Source: Siphonodentalium dalli (lineage: Eukaryota > Mollusca > Scaphopoda > Gadilida > Siphonodentaliidae). Taken from it: DNA of 64,000 nucleotides. The stretch lies in contig CP136066.1 in the NCBI GenBank assembly GCA_032622095.1, positions 168,156,664 through 168,220,663 on the forward strand, read 5' to 3'. A program made the position numbers and the translations under genes. The notes beneath the pieces were generated by a model. That model was not told where the DNA came from. It made no database searches and saw only the letters and a list, made by a program, of their open reading frames with translations. Numbering within the stretch: the stretch's first letter is position 1; each line of letters begins with the position of its first letter. Positions 12,245 through 23,761 of the stretch are shown here, piece after piece.

Positions 12245-12689
12245 TGATTATAACGATGTACCCATTTCCAAGTGTGTCAAATTCTGTGTTATCTTTATTA
12301 AATAATGTAGACCATGAGGTTGGTGATACGTTGATTGAACTACATGTCTTTAAATGTCATACTGTCACTTCTTGTGTAATGGTCGCCATGACACAGCTAG
12401 ATAGAAATTCAATGCAACATATCCCAAACCCCCAATGAGACCGAGAGTGACTTGCCTATGTCATGATTTCCCTAAAAAAGATGCAAGTTCCAACTGCTGT
12501 TTAAGAAGATTAATTTTTTTATATAGTATCTAGTGAATTTTGCAGTTTTTGTAATGAGACACCGAATTACACACTGGTAAACAATGTCAACCACTAGCTG
12601 ATTCGATTCGAGATTCGATGTCGATATCAGGAAGGAGATTCGATATCGAGATTCGATTCGATGCAAAATCCCCGATTCGCAGACCCCTA

Positions 12690-14010
12690 TTATGATTGTG
12701 CTATACCTTTGGATTCTGGGCATAAGATATGGATATTGGGACTTAGCTGGACCATCCTGCATCCGGACTTGACTCATGTATAGTCATCTACATTGGTAGA
12801 TATGCTGGGCAACTTGTGTTTTCCCCACTGGTATTAATGTTGTCATGTTTACAACCAAGTGGCACATGTTTTCACTGCACGGACTCAAATTTGGGGTTCG
12901 GGTTCGCCATTTTAAGTGTACCTATATCTTTAGATTCTGGTATTTAATATGGATATTGGGACAAATTTGGACCTTCCTGTATCTGGACATGAATCAGGAA
13001 AAGCTGACATATGTTTTCACTGCACGGGCTCAAATTTGGGGTTCTCCATTGTAAGGGCCCAGCATAAAAAATGGGTATGCCCCTATATCGTTGAATTCTG
13101 GCATATAATATGGATGTTGGGACATATCTGGACCGACCTGCATCTGGGCATGACTCACGTATAGTTTACTTAGGTTTAAACTTGAGGGGCTCAAATTTGG
13201 GGTTTACCATTTTAAGGGCCCATCATGGAAAATTGTTATGTGCATATATCTTTGGATTCTGGGATGTAATGTGGATATTGGGACATATATGGACCATCAT
13301 GTATATGTACATAACTCAGGTATAGTACACATAGATTTTCACTGCACGGGCTCAAATTTGGGGTTCACCATTTTAAGGGCTCATCATAAAGAATGAGTGT
13401 GTGCCTATATCTTTAGATTCTGGCATATAACATGGATGCTGGGACATACCTGGACCATCATGAATCTGGGCATGACTCACGTACAGTTTTCTTGGGCTTA
13501 AACTGCACTCGCTCAAATTTGGGGTTCACCATTTTAATGGCCCATCATGGAAAATTGTTATGTACCTGTATCTTTCGATTCTGAGATATATTTATTTTGG
13601 GACAAATCTGGACCATCATGCATCTGGACATGACTCATTTATAGCTGACATATGTTATCACTGCACGGGCTCAAATTCAGGGTTCTCCAATTTAAGAGCC
13701 CATCACAGAAAATTGTTATGTGCCTATATCGGATTATATATATAGTATGGATGTTGGGACATTGCTGGACCATCATGCATCCGGACATGACTAATGTATG
13801 GTTTGCCTAGGTTTAAACTGCACGGGCTCAAATTTGGGGTTCATCATTTTAAGGGACCATCCTAGAAAATGGGTATGTGCCAATATCTTTGTATTCTGTC
13901 ATATAATATGGATATTGGGACATATGTGGACCATCCTGTATAGTTCTGGACTTGACTTAGGTTTAGGTGACATAGGTTTTCACTGCACAGGCTCAAATTC
14001 GAGATTCAAG
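12690..14010 (+). repeat. 161-bp satellite array, forward orientation (right part)
   Basis: About eight units continue the array broken at 6209. They share CACGGGCTCAAATTTGGGGT, the CATTTTAAGGGCCCATCAT segment and GGACCATC(C/A)TG(C/T)ATCTGGACAT-type words at ~160-bp spacing. Open frames of 60-75 codons recur once per unit and are not genes. Confidence 0.92.
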
Positions 14011-14190
14011 GATGTGTGAACTATTTCATTTTCCTAGTTGGAGTAATTCCCTGATAAGCATTTGTAACTATGTAACAAAAAACATGTACGGGTGAAATAT
14101 TTTCATTTTTTTAGTTTGAGTAATTCTCTGATTTCCAAATGTAACTATGTAACAGTTTGAAACTCTTTTTAAAAAATATTTTCGTTGCTT
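14011..14190 (+). repeat. two ~75-bp degenerate repeats between satellites
   Basis: Two diverged copies share GAGTAATTC(C/T)CTGAT and TGTAACTATGTAACA, at about 14041 and 14119. They lie between the 161-bp and the 68-bp satellites. Confidence 0.65.
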
Positions 14191-15245
14191 AGCAGTTTAG
14201 CAGCATAGCACCGCTAGAATTCAGTTTGAAACTTTCTGTTTTAATATTTTCATTCGCTAGCAGTTTAGCAGCATAGTACCGCTAGAATTTAGTTTGAAAC
14301 TCTCTTGTTTAATATTTTTATTTCTCAGCAGTTTAGCAGCATAGCACCGCTAGGATTAGGTTTGAAACTCTCTTTTTTAATATTTTCATTCCTTAGCAGT
14401 TTAGCAGCATAGCACTGCTAGAATTGAGTTTGAAACACTTTTTTAATATTTTCATTCCTTAGCAGTTTAGCAGCATAGCACTGCTAGAATTCAGTTTGAA
14501 ACACTGTTTTAATATTTTCATTCCTTAGCAGTTTAGCAGCATAGCACTGCTAGAATTGAGTTTGAAACTCTCGTTTTTAATATTTTTATTCCTTAGCAGT
14601 TTAGCAGCATAGCACTGCTAGAATTCAGTTTGAAACTCTGTTTTAATATTTTCATTCCTTAGCAGTTTAGCAGCAGTGCACTGCTAGTATTGAGTTTGAA
14701 ACTCTCTTTTTTAATATTTTCATTCCTTAGCAGTTTAGCAGCATAGCACTGCTAGAATTGAGTTTGAAACTCTCTTTTTTAATATTTTTATTCCTTAGCA
14801 GTTTAGCAGCAGAGCACTGCTAGAATTCAGTTTGAAACTCTTTTTTAATATTTTCATTCCTTAGCAGCTTAGCAGCATAGCACTGCTAGAATTCAGTTTG
14901 AAACTCTGTTTTAATATTTTCATTCCTTAGCAGTTTAGCAGCATAGCACTGCTATAATTGAGTTTGAAACTCTCGTTTTTAATATTTTCATTCCTTAGCA
15001 GTTTAGCAGCATAGCACTGCTAGAATTAAGTTTGAAACTCTCTTTTTTAATATGTTCATTCGTTAGCATTTAGCAGCATAGCACTGCTAGAATTCAGTTT
15101 GAAACTCTCCTTTTTAATATTTTCATTCCTTAGCAGTTTAGCAGCATAGCACTGCTAGAATTGAGTTTGAAACTCTCTTTTTTTAAATTTTCATTCCTTA
15201 GCGGTTTAGCGTCATAGCATCGCTAGAATCGAGTTTAAAACTCCC
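14191..15245 (+). repeat. 68-bp satellite array, ~16 copies
   Basis: The unit runs AGCAGTTTAGCAGCATAGCA, CTGCTAGAATTCAGTTTGAA, then ACTCT and a TTTAATATTTTCATTCCTT tail. Period is 66-69 bp, with starts at 14191, 14259, 14327 and onward. Copies are well conserved. It is the reverse complement of the array at 1-215. Confidence 0.95.
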
Positions 15246-15539
15246 TTTTCTCGGAAACCAAAAAAGGAAACCGCTTTTCCGGCAATAAATATCTTTGACT
15301 TTACTTTGATATAGCAGTTAGCACCTAAAAATACGATTACCCAAAAAAATTTGACCACGTTTCTTGCCATATATAAAGCGTGCCCACTATTGTATCAATA
15401 AAAGGTCGCTGACCAAAATGTCCCCCGACGAAGGTACACACTGTAGGAGGAATTGGTTACATCAATATGATACAAAGTGCATATTCACTAAATATGTTGC
15501 ACACCTTCATCGAGAAAGGGTCAATAGCTCTAAAATAAA
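15246..15539. other. no recognised feature
   Basis: AT-rich unique sequence between the satellite array and a dispersed repeat. No convincing gene, hairpin or tandem repeat seen. Confidence 0.5.
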
Positions 15540-15554
15540 AAAAATAATAATATT

Positions 15555-15960
15555 TCTATGGCAATAAATGGCAGGTTGCCATGCTGGTTGACATATGTGC
15601 CAGGTTTTAAAAAAATTACTGGAAAATGACGGAATACAGGCCTTGGACAAAAGATTCGTCCCAACGATGTACGATTCTATGCCGAAAAAGGGAAATAACT
15701 CCGCCAAAATTACTCCGACTGAACTCAAAATCGCAGGTGCGCAGGTTCACAGTCGGTTGATATCTGTGCCATGTTTTAAACAAGTTGAACAGAAAATGAG
15801 ATAATACATGCTCTGACAAAGTTCCGGACGGATGGACACACGGGTGGACGGAAACACGGACGAGGGTCATTACTATAGTCCTCCAACCGAATGTCAGAGG
15901 ACATTAAGAACTACGGAACAGAGAGAGAAAGAGAGAGAGGGGAGAGGAGAGAATTTCTAT
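15555..15960 (+). repeat. dispersed repeat with two ~165-bp units and GGAC-rich end
   Basis: Two diverged units share a GGTTGACATATGTGCCAGGT / GGTTGATATCTGTGCCATGT segment at about 15585 and 15753. These are followed by a GGACGGATGGACACACGGGT tract and GGTCATTACTATAGTCC. Such GGAC tracts are common in non-autonomous rolling-circle-type repeats of marine invertebrates. A purine microsatellite follows at 15921-15951. Confidence 0.5.
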
Positions 15961-16373
15961 TTAATGGTCCGTTGTAACTGAGCTACGTCGATTCCTCTTT
16001 GCATTCAGGTCCAATGGGTGTTGTATTTATTCTACAAAATAAGAAAATAATTATGAACATGACAATTCAATTATAAAAAACGAATTCAATGTGTAGATGT
16101 GATATCCAGTGGGACACGTAATAATCTAGTAACAATGCCAATAATGAAGAATGTAGACTGCAGTTAGTCTCACTTTGCAGACATGCGGCAGGGGATTAAC
16201 TCAAGGTGCGACCGTTTGTGTTGTTACAACGCTGGCAATTAGGCCGATCCAAGTTAAGCGTTGTGTTCAGGCCAACTTGTTATACTAAGGCCACGGTAAC
16301 CGGTGTCACTTGTTTTTCGCGCATATGTAACTAATTTGATTTTTGAGACAGTGCAATTTTTTTTGGATTGGGT

Positions 16374-16452
16374 GGGATTCGAAGCCCGGCCCATGACGGC
16401 GAGCGCGCCTTGCGACTCAAAGTCCGGCGTCAATACCACACGGCCACCAAAG
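16374..16452 (-). repeat. tRNA-like SINE head
   Basis: On the minus strand the sequence reads GGTGGCCGTGTGGTATTGA, which is A-box-like, and later GGGCTTCGAATCCCACCC, which is B-box-like. Between them is a long-variable-arm-like segment (AAGGCGCGCTCGCCGTCATG). The acceptor and anticodon stems do not pair properly, so this is a tRNA-derived SINE or tRNA pseudogene rather than a working tRNA. The SINE limits are not resolved; the body probably runs toward lower coordinates. Confidence 0.55.
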
Positions 16453-16865
16453 CAACCCCAAAAAGGAAGCTCAAATGGCCGCTGTATTCTGAAGTCGTAC
16501 TTAGGTAGCAATACACGATTTCTGGCCATTTTCACCATTTTGACGGGGGTACTGTATTACAACCTTCTGCTGCACCATGGTCATTGATAAACAGCACATG
16601 AGTGTTTGGTTACAAGATACAGAAATGGTCAGAGAATAATTCGTCTGTCTTTTGGAAAAAAATTGCATCATCACAAGTTGAATTATCTCCCTTAGACTGA
16701 TTTTTTTAAATCTTCATTTTAGCCATTTTTTGACCGAAATTGGCCGTTTTCGGTCGCATAGCTAACCATGACAGAGCGAATGTCAGTCTATTGATGTTGT
16801 TGATCAGCAAAGTGCCAACGTTTTACAGTATGAAATAATCGCTATATATATACCGTTGTCGTTCC

Positions 16866-17232
16866 AAAACCACACCAGTTCTTCCGAAAGCCCGTGCCGA
16901 TATACACTGTTGGGCCAAGGACCACGAACCACGTATAGAAGGGTGGCACAGAAAACTACAACTAAGGATAGCGGGCTCCCATCCAAACATATTCCGGCTG
17001 ATAGACTTCATAAAGAAGGAATAATCATTCAATGAATATAAAATAGTACAGATAAGTGCGGGCGGCAAAGTGAAACCACAGAAAAGAAAGTATCGTGCCT
17101 TGGAAAATTCAAGACGGCATTTCAAGAGAGTGTACTTGGCAGGCGAAATAGACGAAGTAGAGTTCCTGAATGAAATGGCCAAGTTATGCGGTCACTGGGC
17201 ATGTTTGTTGTCATTGTTTCTAATTCGTTAAT
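16866..17232 (+). pseudogene. MULE-type transposase C-terminal fragment
   Basis: I recognise the plus-strand frame starting at 16866 as the conserved C-terminal block of Mutator-like (MULE) transposases. It reads through IEGWHRKL, then SHPNIFRLIDFIKKE, then KRKYRALEN, then AGEIDEVEFLNEMAKLCG. This follows the family pattern EGWH…HPN…D.LKKEQ…G…KYR…Y..G.I. One in-frame stop (TAA) occurs where the family usually has glutamine after KKE. The N-terminal DDE catalytic region is not seen upstream in this or neighbouring frames. It is a degraded, non-functional remnant of a cut-and-paste transposase. Assignment is from pattern recall, without a search. Confidence 0.6.
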
Positions 17233-19006
17233 GTTTGTACCTCGGTTATATAATATTTGCATATTATCCATAACTAATAAACAGTCATAAATGCAATCCA
17301 AACCTCCGTTATTTCCCATAATCAAAAGGGCAGAAATAAACCAGAATCCAATCAAACCAACTAGGAAGGGCCTAAGTAGTCATTAAGAGGATTATTCACA
17401 CCTCTACCATAACCTACCGAAAACAATAGGTGTCTGCAAAATGGGACGACCCCACATGTACAGCACAGTTTATAATGTAATTTAATATGATCATACGCTA
17501 GCGCAATTAACGAACCAAAGCTAATCCACTCGCATGAAGGTATATATATGGCTTTATTCATATCAAACTCAGTTTATAGATTCTCACCAAATAAGATTCA
17601 CATTTATAAGCGCTATCTCTTGGGTGGTTATTATTGATTACACACCGTACCCAATATTTCGTCGAAAGAATGGACCCTAATAGTAATTTCGTGTATAAAT
17701 TAGGGTAATCGTACATCTGGTATCTGAGCAGTCCCATAATATGGACAAACGACTTCACCACGTCCTGGTTTTAAACCCCAGTAATACCTATATAATATAT
17801 AATAGTTTATTTATTTCAGGCAATGTTGCCCATATGTATGTGTACAATATAATATATAACAACAATCAATCACACATTTTAGCAATAACGTATTTTGATT
17901 TGCATTATGTGTATAATATAGAATTCCAATTTAAAAATAGTTTTGATCTATACTTAATATCTGAAGAATGTATACTAGAAATTATTGTATTCGAACATTG
18001 ACATATAAGACTCGGTTTGTTTGTTACAAATTATTATACTTAACTACGAACATCTAAGTACTCAAAAGTGAAGATAGTTTAAAGTTATCGAGAGGGGAAC
18101 TGGGTGCGTTTTACTGAACTTAACAATTATATCTTATATCTCTTGACACTCTCCGTTTCAGATCCCAGGTGGATGTCATGATTTCAACGAAAGTCGACGA
18201 ATAACGTCATCATGTAGCTTTCCCAATTTACCGAATTCGCGTCAACCTGCATATATCGTCTGTTTTGTTCATAAGTATGTGTTTCCTAAAGAAAATATAA
18301 GGAGATCTATGGATTATAAGTTCCATGTATGTACACGTACTAGGCAGTCTTATGATAATTAATATTCCATATTAAATATATTTATCGTTTCCACAGTAGT
18401 ACCTACAGTACCATGCAGTATAACAAGTGTTGTGCATTAATTAGAAAATAGCGCTTATAGGTACATCGCGTAGTGACTGTCACGATCAGGCAACTAACAC
18501 AGGCATGCACAGAAACAAAGCTTATACGAACATGGCTCATTCGGACCTCCAAATCTTGTCTACGTAATTTGGAGGGACGGATACGATAGGTCGATAAATG
18601 CACGAAATATTGATATGCCGGCTTCATATGATTTGAAAAAACACTTGCGAAAGTCACAGGCATTTTCCAGCCGTTTTAAATTTTTCGCCACAAGTTAGAT
18701 AAACGCTCTTTATTGCTACCATATCAGGAATATAACAACACGGAACGCTCTTTTCTATTTCATGTCGTGCAAATGGCTGTTTTTTGTTTGGGACCCAAAC
18801 ACCTTGTTCGCAGTAGTATTTTTCATTACTATAATGCGTCTCTTTGGGTAACAGAATGCTCATAGAAAGGTAGCTAAGATATTTATCGACCTATTTCGAT
18901 ACCGGGCGAATAATATTATTTGTATTTTGGAGCGCAAACCGCCATGTGGCTTTAATCAAATATGTCCTTGTAGGTCTATAGTAGAACTGTCGGTCAAGTT
19001 GAGTAT
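17233..19006. other. no gene recognised
   Basis: AT-rich sequence with only short open frames that show no family signature. At 18698 and 18747 it contains words related to AACGCTCTTT near ATATCAGGAAT. A similar pair lies at 19415-19468 inside the next element, so this stretch probably holds an old repeat copy. Confidence 0.45.
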
Positions 19007-19910
19007 TAGAGACCTTTCGCATCCTCACGTTTACGATTACGAATACGGATAGCTATTCGTAGTCGTAAATATATCCGTATGGCCAAAAAGTCCTTTCGCA
19101 AAACGATTACGCGTAAGAGTTTTGACGAACACGTACGATCATTATTTCGTACCACCTTTACAACCCAAGGCGTGTGTTTGGTATACAGTCCCTTAAAGGC
19201 ATGTGAGGCCTTAGTTGTCGAAAATATTCATATTTGTTCCAATCACCGTAAATAGAAAAACATTAAAACGCATACAGTTTCGTTCATATATACCATGACC
19301 ATCGCGTAAACAGCATGTTATCATAAAGATTCACTATATTTTACCTAAGCAAGAGCCTGATAGTGTTACAGAAGACAGCACAATGCTGCTGGCTAATCAC
19401 ACACAAATGGCATAAACGCTCTTTATTCGCTCCATATCAGGAATTCACCCACAAAGAACGCTCTTTATGTTTACCATCATAATATAAACAAACACCAGAA
19501 AAGTAACTTTTTATGCTTTTGTTTACATAACAATCGTCAAAAATATGACAATAACATACTGTTTATGCGATATTTCTTATTTGTATACGGATAAAGTCTG
19601 TCTACATTTTGTTCTTCTTTCTGTTTGTGGCGGTTTTTGACGGGTGGAAATATTTTCACAGGATACCCACCGCCAAGGCCAACCGTACCTTTAATACTTC
19701 ACTTATCGTCTCATATGCAACAATGCGATAATCATGACATGTTAATTTTGTCAATAATTCGACCAGTCACAACGTACGACCCGGGATTATCGTGATATAT
19801 TGTGGCAATACAGGTATAAATGCCAGGTCATATGTGGTGGAAATTCAGTTCGTTGTTAGCATGGATGACCAGATAGACGTTATGCTGATGGGGAAGAGGG
19901 GTTCCTGAAT

Positions 19911-20153
19911 TTGGACCTCACATCGACCACGACGCCATCGTTCAAGCCCCTTCAAGTCCGCGATTTGATTTCAATGCGATTTCGGCTTTACATCTTTTGG
20001 TTTAGGAAATCCGACATAAGGTTGGTGAGCTCGCTGATGTGCATCACTTCTGATTTGTTACTACCAAATCGAAACAAAGTCGACACGGTAGAAGCGATGT
20101 GCATCAAGTTGCTTTTTTGTCAGATATTTGACAAACCGGCAAAATTTCGTTGA
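19911..20153 (+). pseudogene. PIF/Harbinger-like transposase N-terminal fragment
   Basis: The frame contains FWFRKSDIRLVSSLM and, about 18 residues later, NRNKVDTVEAMCIKLLF. This resembles the N-terminal block of PIF/Harbinger transposases (F.F.K.DI..L...L … N…V…EALCI.L.R..YP.R). The upstream part, which may begin at an ATG near 19861, is broken by a stop at about 19908. The downstream DDE domain is missing. It lies inside a TIR element, consistent with a dead internal transposase remnant. Recognition rests on a short motif, so confidence is moderate. Confidence 0.5.
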
Positions 20154-20397
20154 ACAAAATGTTGATAAATAACAGGTTTTGGGCAATTTTATGATATAGT
20201 TGACTGTGGTTGTTAGCATTAATTTTGAGCAATTACTCGATTCTGTTAACAGCGGCATTTAAAAAAAAATTGTTTTTGGAATCTGATGATATGGGGACAT
20301 CTAATCGGATTGAGTACCTTTAAATGCCGCATTTGTGCCTGTTTTTAAAATTAAAAATAAATGCTAAGAACAAACCTGACAGAGACTGCTGATTTAT

Positions 20398-20730
20398 ATG
20401 GTGATGTCAGTGGGTGTGCCAAATATTCTTTTAGTTATACGGTTCAGGAACAGAAATCACTGCTTACCAGTTGAATCGGGATCTAGGGTAGGTTCAGATT
20501 ACTTAGATAGAAAGAGTACTTTATGTAACTTAGTACTCGGTTATGAATTCCATGTACTTTTAAAATGCCCTGCATTACAGACTCTACGAGAGAGATGTAT
20601 AAAACCCAACTTCTACCGAAAACCGAATATTATTAAATTGAATGAACTATTCAATTCGGGAAAGGGGAAGAGAACACAGAATCTTTCACTATTCATTAAT
20701 ATGGTTATGCCATTCTTTAGGCTCTCCTGA
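20398..20730 (+). pseudogene. non-LTR retrotransposon (LINE) ORF2 C-terminal fragment
   Basis: The 110-residue frame matches the region after the reverse transcriptase in Jockey/CR1-group LINE proteins. It contains LLVIRFRNRNHCLPVE, then CNLVLGYEFHVLLKCPALQT with the usual C..C / EFH…CP pattern, then RCIKPNFYRKPN and LNELFNSG. Many LINE proteins carry a comparable RTGNH.LP.E…C..C…DE.H.L..CP…LP.YYR..PN tail. No reverse-transcriptase catalytic motif (F/YADD) is found upstream. It is a 5'-truncated, non-functional insertion inside the TIR element at 19007-21270. Confidence 0.68.
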
Positions 20731-21270
20731 GGCATTCTATAACTGCACACGTTACGACGCCGCCATGGGTTGCTGAATTAAATAATTGTTGAATTTCACT
20801 ATATATTGTGTACTATCTTGCCCATAATAATCACTCAAAACTCCTCATGCATCGCACACTATATACGGTATTTTTGGCGACTGGTTTCATAGTGCACTCC
20901 TCTTACTGTAACGTTTTGTGTCGCAGCCAGCGATGGCTATCCGTTGTGAATGGCGATCTTATTTCGCGGGAAGCTCGTGATTCACGACAACGAGTACGGT
21001 GATTGACAATCTAAACAGCATATTGAGGTCGTAGCTCAATACAGCTGTATGGTTTACATGATATACATATACAGTCTCGAACGGAACAAAGTGATATATT
21101 GCAGAAAATAAATTTCAGGTGTTATTTGAGCTTATTAGAAACCATGAAATCGTAAACGTTATTACGGATAGTAAAATACGAGAACGATTAGAAAGTACAC
21201 AAAGGTTGGTGACGTAGTACCCTATATGCGTATCCGTAATCGTAAACGTGAGTTTTGCGAAAGGTCTCTA

Positions 21271-22227
21271 GTATCGAAAACTTCCGCCCCCGACGGAGAG
21301 GGTCCGAGAATTTGATCCAGTACCGATACCAGAAATTGGAAATTAATTATAGGCCTACCTGCCATATCAGTCGAAATAAATAATGAGTTGTTGACTTTTA
21401 TAATATGTCATATTTTCTAAACAAAAAATCCAACCACAGCTGCGAATGAACTTGCAGTTCAATATGCACAATTCCACTCATTTTGGAATACCAGTGACTG
21501 AAAGAGACAAGTAAAACGATTACAACTTTAATGCTTTGTGGCACCGTTCTAATGTGCGACAAAAGTGTTTCTGAATTAAATTGTTGTATTATCTTGAAAA
21601 TTGGTGGCGTCACAGAATCAGATATAGCCTAACCTAAGCTTTGTTTCGTTTTTTATAGTATTTAAAAATATGCATAGATCTTTATGAACCAATTTCTACC
21701 CAGTGACAGGGAATGTTGGAATATAAACCGAACAACTAGTATCTATGGACTTCTTACCTTTTGGAAATTGAAGCTCGCTTATTATAGTGATGCAGTACTG
21801 AAAATTTCTTTGGCAAATTTAGCCAGATGAATTATCTGTCTTATTTGTTGTATTTATCAGTCTCATGCTAGAAGTCGTTGCATCACTACCGAAGGCTTAA
21901 TATGAAATATTCCACCCAACGGTTTAATATCGAGCCAAATTATATGCAGTACGACTGGGATTTCGATCTTATTTTCAACGCAAATGTCAGCCATGCACGG
22001 CTATCGGGAGAACGCGTTGATTGGCTGATGCAATTGGAGATCAATTCAGTTCCGCAGTTACTAAACCGCAGATCTGCGCTGATAGACACACATGTATCGT
22101 CATGGATAGACACACACCTTCACAACTATAGACACATCTTCACGACTACACACGCGCTGTCACAAATACATGTAGGAATATATCAGTACAATGATTAATG
22201 TGTACGAACCTTGTTCTTGTTAATCAG
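21271..22227. other. no gene recognised
   Basis: Unique-looking AT-rich sequence. A short run of TAGACACACA-type repeats lies at about 22082-22140. An open frame at 21878-22198 has no recognised domain. Confidence 0.45.
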
Positions 22228-22538
22228 GAAAATGAATTTCGTCCCCATTATTACATGGATGCATATGAGCGCGATTCTGTATAAGACAAGGAAGGTCTCC
22301 GGTGGTTTATTCTTTGACAGAAAGTTTGACTGGGATGACAAAATTGGAGTCAATGGCATACTAGGACATACGAGTGCCATACCAGAAGACTGCGCAGCAA
22401 TATGCTCTCTACAAACTGGATGTGTCTCGTTCAGCGGTGGGCCATCTGGATCATGCCAACTGCATAACTGTGAACTGCACATTGGTGTTGATGCTTCTTA
22501 CAATAAAACAGGCACAGTGTACTTCAGTAGTCGAACAG
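22228..22538 (+). CDS. possible host exon with a PAN/Apple-like domain
   Basis: The segment follows an acceptor-like TTGTTCTTGTTAATCAG and ends at a donor-like ACAG/GTACCA. Between them the frame from the ATG at 22232 is open. It carries HTSAIPEDCAAICSLQTG, then CVSFSGGPSGSCQLHNC and a beta-rich tail ending TGTVYFSS. The spacing (acidic residue, C..C, about five residues, C-V-x-F, then GSC) resembles PAN/Apple modules, which mediate protein or sugar binding in extracellular proteins. Five cysteines are present. If read as an initiator exon, residues after the ATG (FVPIITWMHMSAILY) could be a weak signal sequence. No neighbouring exons are identified, so it could be an isolated or pseudogenic exon. 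Confidence 0.42.
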
Positions 22539-22679
22539 GTACCAATACATTACCCTTTAACACTTTATATGCTGAATGGATCACTCATAAAGTTATACTC
22601 AACACAAAAAATCCGCTATTTAACGGAAACAGGTTCTATTAAATCTGCTGCCAGGGCTAAGTAACATAAAATTTTGGGA

Positions 22680-22860
22680 CACCTTACTGTTTTGTTTACA
22701 GTTCTACCATAAAATAATGGAAAATCATATTTTTTATAGTTCTACCGTAAAATTACAGATTACTGTAAAACAAATTATACAGTTCTACGGAACACCGTAA
22801 CAGAAATAATACTGACCTCTCGTAAAATTACGGATTCACAGTATAATGTTAAACCTATAA
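22680..22860. repeat. short repeat rich in GTTCTACCGTAAAATTA
   Basis: Four diverged copies of an ACAGTTCTACCGTAAAATTA-like word in about 180 bp, some partly inverted (TTACTGTAAAAC). Probably a small non-autonomous element; ends not defined. Confidence 0.45.
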
Positions 22861-23761
22861 CTGGACTCAGACGACTAGTTACTTTATTCCTAATCATCAC
22901 GAGTTTACAAACAGGCCTAAGTTGTTGTTGAACTTATAATCTGAACATACCGACAATGAACGATTGGGAATCAAGTAGTTACTTGATTCCCATTCATTCA
23001 TTTGTAGCGTGTTCAGGTCGTGAATTAATCACAGACGTTTTTCTATGACTGCCATCTGCTTATATCATCAGACCATTCGTACACACGGAGAGTAGACCAT
23101 TCCAATATATGGTTTCATGGGCAAATCCATATTAGGTAACCCGTGGACACAAAGATCCACTGCCCTATTAAACCGTGCTCCTAGATCCAATTCACAATGT
23201 TTCTCAATGGATTCCATGACAGGAAAATACATTCTGATGAACTGTGTGAAAATTTGATTGCAACTGTATATCGGAGATTTAAATAAATAGTACGCACATT
23301 TGTAAATCAATGTTTTCTGATCGCAGCCTGGAAGAGAACTCTCAAATTTCAAGATAGTAGTATACAAACAATGAAGAGAACATATGAACAAACAAAAATG
23401 AAAACCATATCAACGAACAAACATATGGCCATGCAACGTCATCCGCCCCCATTCGTCGAAATAATATTTTGCAGCGTCATTTTTTGTTGCCCAAAAAAAT
23501 AACACAATTTGATTTCCAATGTAGATCCAAACCTCATTTCTGTAACTTATTTAGTACTTTTTAAAAATTATGACATTGTAATAAGGTTGTATGAGGTACG
23601 TCGTTTTTACCGATTCTAAGGTGACAGAAAACGCAACAAACTGGGTGAGTTAATAAACGGCTTTCATTATAATTTTTGGCAATCCTACTTAGAACACATT
23701 AAAATTAACTTCATATTCAAAGGGGGCAGCTGTTCTCTACTTTTAACATAACTTGTTTTAG
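22861..23761. other. no gene recognised
   Basis: AT-rich intergenic sequence. An inverted pair AATCAAGTAGTTA/CTTGATTCCCATT near 22968-22995 is the only structure noted. Confidence 0.4.

Larger units (their letters stand above)
6210..12689. mobile_element. hAT-like element (6.48 kb) with 8-bp TSD, carrying nested foldback FB1
   Basis: The ends are TAGGGACCTGCGAAT on the left and TAGGGGTCTGCGAAT on the reversed right, 13 of 15 identical. The perfect 8-bp direct repeat TTATGATT flanks it at 6202-6209 and 12690-12697. Subterminal regions are rich in GATTCGA/ATATCG words. The host 161-bp satellite is contiguous once the element is removed. TAGGG ends with an 8-bp duplication are diagnostic of hAT transposons. 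No hAT transposase is present, so this is a non-autonomous copy enlarged by a secondary insertion. Confidence 0.82.
19007..21270. mobile_element. 2.26-kb TIR element, probable PIF/Harbinger relic
   Basis: The ends are inverted repeats: TAGAGACCTTTCGCA on the left and the same when the right end is reversed. Both then pass into CACGTTTACGATTACG, for about 50 bp in all. GTAT flanks both sides (19003-19006 and 21271-21274). TTA on the left and TAG on the right could instead be a decayed 3-bp TWA target site, as used by PIF/Harbinger. A Harbinger-like fragment lies inside at 19911-20153, and a LINE fragment is nested at 20398-20730. Confidence 0.62.

Noticed and set aside
6538-12250. ATTATA as FB1 target duplication
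   Set aside because: ATTATA occurs on both sides, but accepting it would make the left end extend 15 bases beyond any inverted match on the right.
16374-16452. functional tRNA gene on the minus strand
   Set aside because: Box-like promoter words are present but acceptor and anticodon stems do not pair, and the anticodon arm is irregular. Called a SINE head instead.
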